A stretch of DNA of 64,000 nucleotides from Rhodococcus rhodochrous (GTDB lineage Bacteria > Actinomycetota > Actinomycetes > Mycobacteriales > Mycobacteriaceae). This document shows, piece after piece, positions 7,894 to 15,080 of this stretch. The position numbers and the translations under genes were made by a program. The notes beneath the pieces are model-generated. The model was given only the letters and a program-made list of their open reading frames with translations, was not told where the DNA came from and searched no databases. Location: assembly GCF_014854695.1 (NCBI RefSeq), contig NZ_CP027557.1, positions 186,001-250,000 on the forward strand, written 5' to 3'. Within the stretch, counting starts at the first letter, position 1. Each line of letters starts with the position of its first letter.

Positions 7894-9051
7894 ATGAAGA
7901 AGGTTTTGGTGGTCTACGGAACTCGTCCCGAGGCGATCAAGATGGCGCCGGTCGTCACCGCTCTGCAGAGATCGGAAGTACTCGAACCCGTTGTCGCAGT
8001 GACCGGCCAGCACCGCGAGATGCTGGACCAGGTCAACACCCTGTTCGGTATCGAACCGAGCCACGACCTCGACATCCTCACCCAACGGCAGGGGCTGGAG
8101 GCCATCACGGCCAAGGCCCTCGGTGGGGTGTCGGATGTGATAGCCCGGGAGGAACCCGGTGCGGTTCTCGTCCAAGGAGATACGACGACCTGCTTCGCCG
8201 CGGCCCTCGCGGCGTTCTACTGCAAGGTGCCGCTCGTGCACCTCGAGGCCGGACTCCGGACGGGGGATCGCTACAACCCCTTCCCCGAAGAACTCAACCG
8301 GCGCCTGACCTCGCAACTGGCGTCGCTGCACCTGGCACCCACCCCCACCTCCCGCGCCAATCTCCTGGCGGACGGGATCGATCCCGGCGACATCGTCGTC
8401 ACCGGCAATACGGTGATCGACGCGCTCTACACGGTGACCTCGCAGCAACCCTCGCTCGACAACCCGGATCTCGCTCCGCTGCTGGATCGTCCGATGGTTC
8501 TCGTCACGGCACATCGACGCGAGTCCTGGGGCGAGCCGATGGCGTGCTCGGCGCGGGCCATCGCCCGTCTGGCCCGCGCGTTCCCGCACATGACCTTCCT
8601 GCTGCCGGCACATCTCAATCCGATCGTGCGGGAGGTCCTCCTCCCGCCCCTCGCCGATCTGGACAACGTGGTCGTGACGAATCCGCTGTCCTACAGCGAC
8701 TTCGCACTCGCGATGGCGGCGTCGACGATCGTGCTGACCGACAGTGGCGGTGTGCAGGAAGAGGCACCGAGCCTCGGCAAGCCCGTCCTCGTGATGCGGG
8801 AGACCACCGAGCGGCCGGAAGCCGTCACGGCGGGAACCGTCCGGCTGGTGGGAACGGACGAGGAGCTCATCGTCGAATGGGTCACCCGGCTGCTCACCCA
8901 GCCCGCGGCCTACGACGAGATGGCCCGCGCGGTCAATCCGTACGGCGACGGGAGCGCCGCCCGGCGTTCGGTGGCGGCGATCGAGCACTTCTTCGGCCTC
9001 GGACCTCGCCCCTCGGAGTTCGCGCCCGTCGAGGCGGTCGGCTCCTACTGA
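7894..9051 (+). CDS. wecB: UDP-N-acetylglucosamine 2-epimerase (non-hydrolysing)
   Basis: This enzyme converts UDP-GlcNAc to UDP-ManNAc in the cytoplasm. At 385 residues it is normal length and shows the family signatures in order: YGTRPEAIKMAPV, TGQHREMLDQV, GDTTTCFAAAL, HLEAGLRTGDRYNPFPEELNR, TGNTVID, and DSGGVQEEAPSLGKPVLVMR. The ATG has no strong Shine-Dalgarno and is preceded by an AT-rich promoter-like region. It is transcribed alone and ends at a strong hairpin. Its product is the substrate for the dehydrogenase encoded convergently next door. Together they make UDP-ManNAcA for the exopolysaccharide. Confidence 0.95.
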   Translation: MKKVLVVYGTRPEAIKMAPVVTALQRSEVLEPVVAVTGQHREMLDQVNTLFGIEPSHDLDILTQRQGLEAITAKALGGVSDVIAREEPGAVLVQGDTTTCFAAALAAFYCKVPLVHLEAGLRTGDRYNPFPEELNRRLTSQLASLHLAPTPTSRANLLADGIDPGDIVVTGNTVIDALYTVTSQQPSLDNPDLAPLLDRPMVLVTAHRRESWGEPMACSARAIARLARAFPHMTFLLPAHLNPIVREVLLPPLADLDNVVVTNPLSYSDFALAMAASTIVLTDSGGVQEEAPSLGKPVLVMRETTERPEAVTAGTVRLVGTDEELIVEWVTRLLTQPAAYDEMARAVNPYGDGSAARRSVAAIEHFFGLGPRPSEFAPVEAVGSY

Positions 9052-9080
9052 CAGGTCCGGATACCGCGTAGTCCGAAAGG

Positions 9081-9122
9081 AATACGGCCGGCAGGTGCGA
9101 GAACACCTACCGGCCGTATTTT
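9081..9122. terminator. Hairpin terminator between wecB and wecC
   Basis: An 11-bp stem (9081-9091 with 9110-9120) continues after one mismatch as AGGTG/CACCT (9093-9097 with 9104-9108) around a 6-base loop. TTTT follows at 9119-9122. It is suited to stop transcription from both convergent genes. Confidence 0.88.
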
Positions 9123-9146
9123 CGCGGGTGCCGTATTCTCGTGGGT

Positions 9147-10403
9147 TCAGCGCCACACCCCGCGGGTGTCGTACACGACCTTGCCCGCCAGGAGGCTGCG
9201 CGACAGCGACCGGAACTGATCGTGGTCCACGAGCTCGACGACGATGTCCGCCGCGGCGATGGCGTCCCGGCACCGCGCGGTGCGCACGCTCTCGTATCCG
9301 AGGAGGGTGTCGGGAACCTCGTGCACGAACGGATCGGCGAGCAGGAGTTCGATGTCGGGCAGCGCCTTGGCGATGAGCTCGACGACGTGCAGGGCCGGAC
9401 TCTCCCGGATGTCGTCGACGTTGGCCTTGAACGTCAACCCCAGACACGCGACCGTCGGATTCTTGAAACGCGAACAGGTTTCGATGACCTGCTGGGCCAC
9501 GTAGTTCGGCTTGGAATCGTTGATCTCGCGTGCGGTACGGATCAACTTCGCCGAACCCGGCGACGCGCCGACGATGAACCACGGATCGACCGCGATGCAG
9601 TGCCCGCCGACACCGGGGCCGGGAGAGAGGATGTTCACCCGGGGATGGCGATTCGCCAGCCGGATGACCTCCCAGACGTCCAGTTCGAGTTCGTCCGAGA
9701 CGTACGACAACTCGTTGGCGAAGGCGATGTTGATGTCGCGGTAGGCGTTCTCGACCAGTTTCGCCATCTCGGCGCTCGCGGCGTCGGTCAGGCAGATCTC
9801 ACCCTGGCAGAAGACGCGGTAGATCGAGGCGGCGCGCTCGGCGCACAGCGGCGTGATCCCACCGACCACGCGGTCGTTCGTGATCATCTCGATCATGATG
9901 CGGCCCGGGAGCACCCGTTCGGGGCAGTGGGCGACGTGGATGTCCGGCAGACCCTCGTCGGCGTGGGGGAGATGGAGATCGGGTCGCAGTTCGGACAACC
10001 ACCGGCTGACGCTCTCGGTGGTACCGGGCGGTGAGGTGGATTCGAGCACCACGATCTCCCCGCCGCGCAACTGGGGGGCGATCTGCTCGGTCGCCCGCCG
10101 CACGTACGACAGGTCGGCGGTGTGATCGGCGTTGAACGGTGTCGGCACGGCGATGATGTACGCGTCGGCGAGGGGAACCGTGTCGGTCGCGCTCAACGTC
10201 CCCATGGCCACGGCGCCGGCGAGGCTCACCGCGAGATCGGGTTCGGCGAACGGCACCTCGCCCCGCGAGACGGCCGACACGATACGGGGATCGATGTCCA
10301 CGCCGATGACGTCGATGTCGCGGGTCGCGAGGACGACGGCCGTCGGCAGGCCGATGTAGCCGAGTCCTACGACGGCGACGGTGCCGCTGAATGTGTCAGC
10401 CAT
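9147..10403 (-). CDS. wecC: UDP-N-acetyl-D-mannosamine dehydrogenase (UDP-ManNAcA synthesis)
   Basis: This member of the UDP-glucose/UDP-GDP-mannose dehydrogenase family oxidises UDP-ManNAc to UDP-ManNAcA with two NAD+. The 418-residue protein starts with the NAD-binding VAVVGLGYIGLPTAV. It has the AVPTPF and ESTSPPGTTE segments, the AELAKLVEN-type motif as SAEMAKLVENAYRDINIAFANE, the catalytic cysteine in GPGVGGHCIAVDPWF, and the C-terminal GLTFKANVDDIRESPA. GAGGAAG precedes the ATG. It overlaps the WecG-type gene by 8 bases and is third in a minus-strand operon. WecC is favoured over other family members because wecB and a wecG-like gene are adjacent. Confidence 0.93.
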   Translation of the reverse strand: MADTFSGTVAVVGLGYIGLPTAVVLATRDIDVIGVDIDPRIVSAVSRGEVPFAEPDLAVSLAGAVAMGTLSATDTVPLADAYIIAVPTPFNADHTADLSYVRRATEQIAPQLRGGEIVVLESTSPPGTTESVSRWLSELRPDLHLPHADEGLPDIHVAHCPERVLPGRIMIEMITNDRVVGGITPLCAERAASIYRVFCQGEICLTDAASAEMAKLVENAYRDINIAFANELSYVSDELELDVWEVIRLANRHPRVNILSPGPGVGGHCIAVDPWFIVGASPGSAKLIRTAREINDSKPNYVAQQVIETCSRFKNPTVACLGLTFKANVDDIRESPALHVVELIAKALPDIELLLADPFVHEVPDTLLGYESVRTARCRDAIAAADIVVELVDHDQFRSLSRSLLAGKVVYDTRGVWR

Positions 10404-11211
10404 GATGCTTCCTCGGGGTCGGGAGTTTCTCGGGACGCGGATAGGGCGGGGTGGTGCGGAAACGCTCGCGGGCGAGCAGGATCAGGAACGCGGTGTTGGT
10501 CGTGAGATAGCGCCGCCACATCCGGCGCGGTTCCTGCAGGAGGCGGTAGGCCCACTCCATGCCGGCGCGCTGCCACCGCTCGGGTGCGCGCTTGGTGATC
10601 CCGGCGAGGACGTCGAACGAGCCACCCACACCGTGACGTATCGGGACGTCCAGCACGTCCTCCCAGCGCCGCAGGAAGTTCTCCTTGCGAGGAGAGGGCA
10701 TGCCGAGGAACAGCATGTCCGCGCGGGACTCGCGGATGGCCCGGGCGATCGACTCCTCCTCGGATTCGTCGAAGTAGCCGTGGTGGGCACCGGCCATGCG
10801 GAGGCCGGGATACTTCGTGGTGAGGACGTCGACGAGGGCGTCGAGCACCGACTGCTCCGCGCCGAGCAGATAGACGGAGCGGTGTTCGGTGTCGGCCGTC
10901 GCGAGCAGCGAGGTGAACAGGTCGATTCCGGCGACGCGTTCGGGCAGCGGATACCCGAGGAGATTGCCCGCCCACACGACCGCCTGACCGTCGGCGAGGA
11001 GTATGTCGCACTCGAGCAGGGATTCGCGCAGGGCCGCGTCCTTGCGGAGGCGAACGGTCTTCGCGGCGTTGACGACTCCGACGGTCATCGGTTCTCGACG
11101 CTCGAGGGCGTCGCGGCACCGTGCCACGGCCTCGTCCATCGTGACGGCGTCGAGCGGCATCCCGAACAGGGTCGCCGACGTGCGGGTGCCGGTGGTGGGG
11201 TCGGCGGTCAT
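10396..11211 (-). CDS. WecG/TagA/CpsF-family glycosyltransferase (probable ManNAcA transferase)
   Basis: This GT26-family enzyme transfers a ManNAc-type sugar onto a GlcNAc-diphospho-polyprenol acceptor. The 271-residue protein carries the family motifs GVVNAAKTVRLRKD, DILLADGQAVVWA, ERVAGIDLF, YLLGAEQSVLDA and the MLFLGMPSPRKENF segment near the C-terminus. The ATG at 11211 has GGAGGAA upstream and overlaps the stop of the preceding gene (ATGA). With wecB and wecC beside it, the natural assignment is addition of ManNAcA as the second sugar, as in enterobacterial common antigen synthesis. That would make GlcNAc-PP-lipid the primer, made by a WecA encoded elsewhere. Confidence 0.88.
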   Translation of the reverse strand: MTADPTTGTRTSATLFGMPLDAVTMDEAVARCRDALERREPMTVGVVNAAKTVRLRKDAALRESLLECDILLADGQAVVWAGNLLGYPLPERVAGIDLFTSLLATADTEHRSVYLLGAEQSVLDALVDVLTTKYPGLRMAGAHHGYFDESEEESIARAIRESRADMLFLGMPSPRKENFLRRWEDVLDVPIRHGVGGSFDVLAGITKRAPERWQRAGMEWAYRLLQEPRRMWRRYLTTNTAFLILLARERFRTTPPYPRPEKLPTPRKHHG

Positions 11212-12428
11212 CGGGTTCCTCCGAATTCGTTGCGCTGCAGCCACGCGTAGAGCATCCAGCCGAGTTCGTACGGGCGGCATTCGTAGTCCACGACTCCGGC
11301 GGGAAGGAGCCGATCGAGTCCCGGCAGTTCCGAACCCGGACGCAGGGCGGTGGCCGCGGCAGCCAGCGATCTCGCGGCCTTGCGCGGTTCACGCCGACCG
11401 ACCTTGCGCCAGACGACGTCCTGGGACTCGCAGACGAGATCTGCCAGCGCCTCGGGATGGCTCTGCAGCCAGTCGATCCCGAGTTCGATTGCGGCGGTGT
11501 GGTCGTCGCCGCCGGCTGTGGCGAGATCGAACAGCACCATCGGCGCCATCGCGTGCTGGTGGACACTGTAGACGGGGAAGCGCTCGACCACGCTGTGCCC
11601 ACGCGAGTCGTAGTGCCACCACCACTGACCGGCCTCGCCCTGCAGCGCGCAGATCCGGGTGGCGCACGCGTTCGCCGCGGCGAGCGCGACGTCGTCGTCC
11701 GTCGCCGCGGCCGTCCGGGCGAGTGCCTGGAGGGGATAGACCTGGTCGGCGAAGGACCCGATGTGCCGGCGCAGTCTGCTGCCCGTGCCCACGGGAATCA
11801 TGTGGGGGAAGAGACCACCGGGACCCTGCGCGGCGAGGATCCGTCGCTTCAGCGTCTGCACGAGACCACCGGAATCGAATTGTGTGCGCGCGGCGAGTGC
11901 GGCAGTGAGGGCCCAGGACGCGTCGACCGTCGCCAGGGGGCTGCCGCTCTCGCACCGGCCCCGGAGTTCTTCGTAGAGCGCGGAATCGACCGAGCCGGTG
12001 ATCTCGGCGCAGGCCCACACCGCGAGCGCGAGGGCGCCGGTGTCACGGTGGCCGAGGGCCCGGATCCCCGTCCGACGGGCGAGCTCGGCGGCCGTGTCCC
12101 CGTGGAGCACACTGCGCTGCACGTGTTCGGGCAGCAGGTGCAGTCCGAGGGCGGCGATCGAGGTGTAGCGCGTGCTCCGCCCCTCGAGCCGGAGTTCGGT
12201 ACCGAACGATGTCCTCGTGCCGCGTGCGGTCTGGGGGAAGCCGTCCCCGTCGTACATCCGGGTGAGCCCGCGTACGGCGAGATCGGTCAACTGGATGACG
12301 CGTACGGCCGTCTTCGGTCGGGTGCCGCTCCGGGGCGGTACGTGGTCGCTACCGCTCTGCGGCGGTACAGGGTCGCTGCCGCTCTGCGGGGGTGCGTGAT
12401 CTTTGTGCAGTCCTGCCGCAATCTTCAT
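11208..12428 (-). CDS. Uncharacterised alpha/alpha-toroid-like protein of the polysaccharide locus
   Basis: I do not recognise a specific family. The 406-residue protein is helix-rich, with repeated helical units such as TGALALAVWACAEI, DASWALTAALAARTQ, and ACATRICALQGEAGQWWWHYD. This pattern suggests an (alpha/alpha) barrel as in glycoside hydrolases or terpene-cyclase-like folds. W/H-rich segments (QWWWHYDSRGHSV, VYSVHQHAMAPM) could line a sugar-binding cleft. There is no signal peptide, so it should act in the cytoplasm. Residues 11-38 are three 9-residue repeats of the PPQSGSD type, encoded by 27-bp DNA repeats. AAGGAG precedes the ATG. It is the first gene of the operon with the ManNAcA transferase and wecC, so a role in ManNAcA polymer metabolism is likely. 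Confidence 0.75.
   Translation of the reverse strand: MKIAAGLHKDHAPPQSGSDPVPPQSGSDHVPPRSGTRPKTAVRVIQLTDLAVRGLTRMYDGDGFPQTARGTRTSFGTELRLEGRSTRYTSIAALGLHLLPEHVQRSVLHGDTAAELARRTGIRALGHRDTGALALAVWACAEITGSVDSALYEELRGRCESGSPLATVDASWALTAALAARTQFDSGGLVQTLKRRILAAQGPGGLFPHMIPVGTGSRLRRHIGSFADQVYPLQALARTAAATDDDVALAAANACATRICALQGEAGQWWWHYDSRGHSVVERFPVYSVHQHAMAPMVLFDLATAGGDDHTAAIELGIDWLQSHPEALADLVCESQDVVWRKVGRREPRKAARSLAAAATALRPGSELPGLDRLLPAGVVDYECRPYELGWMLYAWLQRNEFGGTR
12325..12405. repeat. Three 27-bp in-frame tandem repeats
   Basis: Units at 12325-12351, 12352-12378 and 12379-12405 each begin CCGCTC and encode about nine residues near the N-terminus of the toroid-like protein. The third unit is more divergent. 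The repeats lie between the start and the globular part, so copy-number change would not alter the reading frame. Confidence 0.85.
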
Positions 12429-12735
12429 GGGGACTCCTTCGCGGGACGAATGCCGTGTCCGTGGAGTGGATGAAAGTCTGTGAATGGCGGAAATAACTGA
12501 TGCAAGGATAGCTACTGAGCTAGAAAAAGTCCTAGAGTTTGTTTAAGCCTTGTTGGCGGACTTCGGATGTGTTTTAGTGGGAACCACGATCGAAATTTCG
12601 GACCCATCGACATTCCTCTGCGGGGTCTGCCGTCAGCCTGGGCTCCGTCGCCGAAGACAAGGTGTTGATCATGAAAGTGCTTCTGTCTCCCGTCGTTTGC
12701 GCACCCGGCCGCAGCACCGAGGGGGTGTGGGAGTC
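12429..12735. promoter_or_regulatory. Divergent AT-rich spacer with EPS motif copy 2
   Basis: This 307-base spacer separates the divergent toroid-like and PIG-L genes and holds no convincing coding sequence. Its AT-rich core at 12486-12550 contains CTAGAGTTTGTTTAA (12532-12546), close to sequences near 17338 and 26676. It also contains GCTACTGAGC and TAGAAAAAG (12511-12529), which resemble the wecB leader near 7866-7892. The rest, 12560-12735, is an untranslated leader or unannotated extension before the PIG-L start. Confidence 0.45.
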
Positions 12736-13392
12736 GTGATCGAACTGATGCCGCGCAACGTCCGCGAGGTCGCGCTGTTCGGCGCCCACTGCGACGACAT
12801 CGCCATGGGGGTCGGCGGAACACTGCTGACCCTGTCGGCGGCGTGCCCGAACCTGCGCGTGCGTGCCTTCGTCCTCTCCGGCGGCGACACCCCGCGAGAG
12901 ATCGAGGAGAACCACGCGCTCCGGGCCCTGTGTCCCGGAGCGGACGTGATGGTCCGCGTGCTGGACATCCCGGACGGGCGTGCCCCGGGGTACTGGGAGG
13001 GGATCAAGATCGCACTCCAGTCCTTCCGCTACCACACCGAACCCGACGTGGTGTTCGCTCCGCAGCGCGCCGACGCGCATCAGGACCATCGGTTGCTCGC
13101 CGAGATGGTGCCGACGGTCTTCCGCGACCATCTGGTCCTCGGCTACGAGATCCTCAAGTGGGAGGCGGACACGCCGTCCACCTCCGTGTACCACCCGCTC
13201 ACGAGGGATGTCGCGGCGGAGAAGGCGCGTGTGCTGCTCAAGCACTATCCGTCGCAGACCGATCACGACTGGTTCGACGAGGAGTCGTTCCTGGGCCTGT
13301 CCCGTCTCCGCGGGGTGCAGTGCCGGTACCCGCACGCCGAGGCGTTCGTCCTGGAGAAGGCGGTCGTCCGGTTCGGCGGGCAGGGCGCCTGA
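12736..13392 (+). CDS. PIG-L/LmbE-family deacetylase
   Basis: This protein of about 218 residues belongs to the zinc-dependent PIG-L (GlcNAc-PI de-N-acetylase, LmbE) family, which removes N-acetyl groups from sugars or related small molecules. It has the metal-binding opening GAHCDDIAMGVGGTL, where His18 and Asp20/Asp21 are the predicted ligand and base; the usual Pro is replaced by Cys. It also has the second motif ADAHQDHRLL. GTG at 12736 is chosen because GAGGGGG is 10 bases upstream; GTG 12727 and ATG 12748 are in frame too. In this locus it may deacetylate an amino sugar of the repeat unit, exposing an amine for the nearby acyltransferase. It ends 4 bases from the convergent RmlC-like gene. 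Confidence 0.85.
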   Translation: MIELMPRNVREVALFGAHCDDIAMGVGGTLLTLSAACPNLRVRAFVLSGGDTPREIEENHALRALCPGADVMVRVLDIPDGRAPGYWEGIKIALQSFRYHTEPDVVFAPQRADAHQDHRLLAEMVPTVFRDHLVLGYEILKWEADTPSTSVYHPLTRDVAAEKARVLLKHYPSQTDHDWFDEESFLGLSRLRGVQCRYPHAEAFVLEKAVVRFGGQGA

Positions 13393-13396
13393 GCAT

Positions 13397-13996
13397 TCAC
13401 CACAACACGTCGGCCGGGTTCTCCGAGGAGGGGAGCCCGGCCAACAGGTCCTTCCAGCTGCCGGCAGCGGCATCACGTGCGCTGATCGTCGTCACCGGCA
13501 GTGGCCAGACGATGCCGAGATCCGCGTCGTCGTGTGCCACCGCGAGATCCTCACGCGGATCGTGCGGCCGGTCGATGCGGTAACAGACGTCGGTGACGTC
13601 GGCCAGCGCCTGGAAACCGTGCAGGAATCCCGGCGGTACGAACAGGTGGGCGAACTCGACGTCGTCGAGCAGGAATGCCTGTGAGCGGCCGAAAGTGGGC
13701 GATCCGGGACGGATGTCGACCAGCACGTCGTGGATCGCTCCATGTGCACAGCGCACCAGTTTCGCCTCCCCGTCCCCGGAGCGGCCGTGCATGCCGCGCA
13801 CGACGCCCCGGACAGAGCGGGACTGTGAGTCCTGCACGAAGTCGGATGCCCGGACGGCCGGCGAATCGGGACGGCTCCGGAGGTAGGCGTCGAATTCGGT
13901 CGCGTCGAACGTGCGGGTGAACAGGCCTCGCTCGTCATGGAACGGTTCGGGGCGGAGAACGAGAACACCGGCCAGGTCGGTGGTGTCGATACGCAT
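13397..13996 (-). CDS. dTDP-4-dehydrorhamnose 3,5-epimerase-like cupin (RmlC family)
   Basis: This 199-residue cupin matches the RmlC family: FHDERGLFTRTF at the N-terminus, the catalytic-His segment VVRGMH, AKLVRCAHGAIHDVLVDIRPGSPTFG, and the second His in VPPGFLHGFQAL. YRID and DADLGIVWP follow. Canonical RmlC enzymes epimerise dTDP-4-keto-6-deoxyglucose at C3 and C5, but rmlA, rmlB and rmlD are not in this window. It could therefore act in rhamnose synthesis with partners elsewhere, or on a different keto-sugar. GAGGGAG precedes the ATG. It is last in a minus-strand unit behind the heparinase-like and GT2 genes. Confidence 0.85.
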   Translation of the reverse strand: MRIDTTDLAGVLVLRPEPFHDERGLFTRTFDATEFDAYLRSRPDSPAVRASDFVQDSQSRSVRGVVRGMHGRSGDGEAKLVRCAHGAIHDVLVDIRPGSPTFGRSQAFLLDDVEFAHLFVPPGFLHGFQALADVTDVCYRIDRPHDPREDLAVAHDDADLGIVWPLPVTTISARDAAAGSWKDLLAGLPSSENPADVLW

Positions 13997-14034
13997 CGCA
14001 GGTCTCCCTCGTGTCTACGGGATGGGAAAGTGCG

Positions 14035-15039
14035 TCAGACCGGCGCGTTCAGACGGACGGCCACCCGCCCGGCCGCGCTCGTCAGTCGTTGTTTCGCCGG
14101 GTACAACATCCGGACCGGGCCGGGAGCCACCGTGACGGACGCGAGCGCGACAGCGGCACGCAGGGAACGCCGGTGGGTGAAGGCGTCACGGGCCGCGATC
14201 CGGGCGGCGGGCAGATCGTTGCGGAGGAAGGCGGACCGGGCCCGACGCAGTGCCTGGTCGTAGCGGAGCCTGCGCACCGTCTCGTCCAGGGCCTCGTGCT
14301 CCTCGGGGGTCGTCGCCAACGCCGCGCCCGCCTGGAACGACCGGATCAGCTGCCGTTCGAAGGTCGAGACGGTGGCCTCGTCCCGCGAATCGGAGTCGCC
14401 GCGCAGGCGGTACCGGGCGAGCCGGTCGGGCAGCATCTGCACCTCGAAACGGTCGGCGAGGCGGAGCCAGACGATCACCGATTCGTCGACGTCCTCGATG
14501 CCCGACGCGTAGGCGTTCACCGCGGACCACGCCTCACGGCGGATCGCCGCCGTGTAGTAGGGGACCTCGCCGCCGAGGACGTCGAGCAGTGAGAGGCGTC
14601 CGCGCCCCCGCCGGTTCCCGCCGGCCCCGATCGACCGCATGTACCCGGTGGGCAGCAGTCCCTCGGCATCGGTGAACAGGTGGGCGTCCACCGCCACGGC
14701 GTCGATCTCCGGCCGGGCGTCGAGCACGGCACCGACCCGCGTGCAGAAGCCCGGCATCAGGTGGTCGTCGCTGTCGAGGACGCACAGGTACCGTCCGCGC
14801 GCCGCCTTCGCCGCCGCAGCGATCCCGCCCGCGTAGCCGCGATTCTCCTGGCGCACCAGAATGATCCGCGGGTCGTTCAGATACCGCCCGACCACGCGGG
14901 CCATGTCGTCCGACATGCCGTTGTCGACGATCACATGTTCCCAGTCGTCCCGTTTCTGCGCGAAGACGGATTCGATCGTCTCGGCGACGTAGTCCTCGGT
15001 GCGGTAGGCGGTGGTGAGGAAGCTGAAGGTCGGTTCCAT
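14035..15039 (-). CDS. Family 2 glycosyltransferase
   Basis: This is a GT-A-fold inverting glycosyltransferase of 334 residues. The N-terminal FSFLTTAYRTEDYVAETIESVFAQ is the nucleotide-binding strand-helix. The conserved segments VDNGMSDDMARVV and NRGYAGGIAAAAKAARGRYLCVLDSDDHL include the DxD-type metal site. The C-terminal part has the acceptor-side helices. GAGGAGTT precedes the ATG at 15039; the longer upstream reading frame is an antisense shadow. It likely adds one sugar to the lipid-linked repeat unit on the cytoplasmic face. It lies 41 bases after the heparinase-like gene and 38 bases before the RmlC-like gene, so the three appear to form one operon. Confidence 0.9.
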   Translation of the reverse strand: MEPTFSFLTTAYRTEDYVAETIESVFAQKRDDWEHVIVDNGMSDDMARVVGRYLNDPRIILVRQENRGYAGGIAAAAKAARGRYLCVLDSDDHLMPGFCTRVGAVLDARPEIDAVAVDAHLFTDAEGLLPTGYMRSIGAGGNRRGRGRLSLLDVLGGEVPYYTAAIRREAWSAVNAYASGIEDVDESVIVWLRLADRFEVQMLPDRLARYRLRGDSDSRDEATVSTFERQLIRSFQAGAALATTPEEHEALDETVRRLRYDQALRRARSAFLRNDLPAARIAARDAFTHRRSLRAAVALASVTVAPGPVRMLYPAKQRLTSAAGRVAVRLNAPV

Positions 15040-15080
15040 GTTCGAACTCCTCGGAGAAACTGTGGGGAGCAGGCGGGTGA

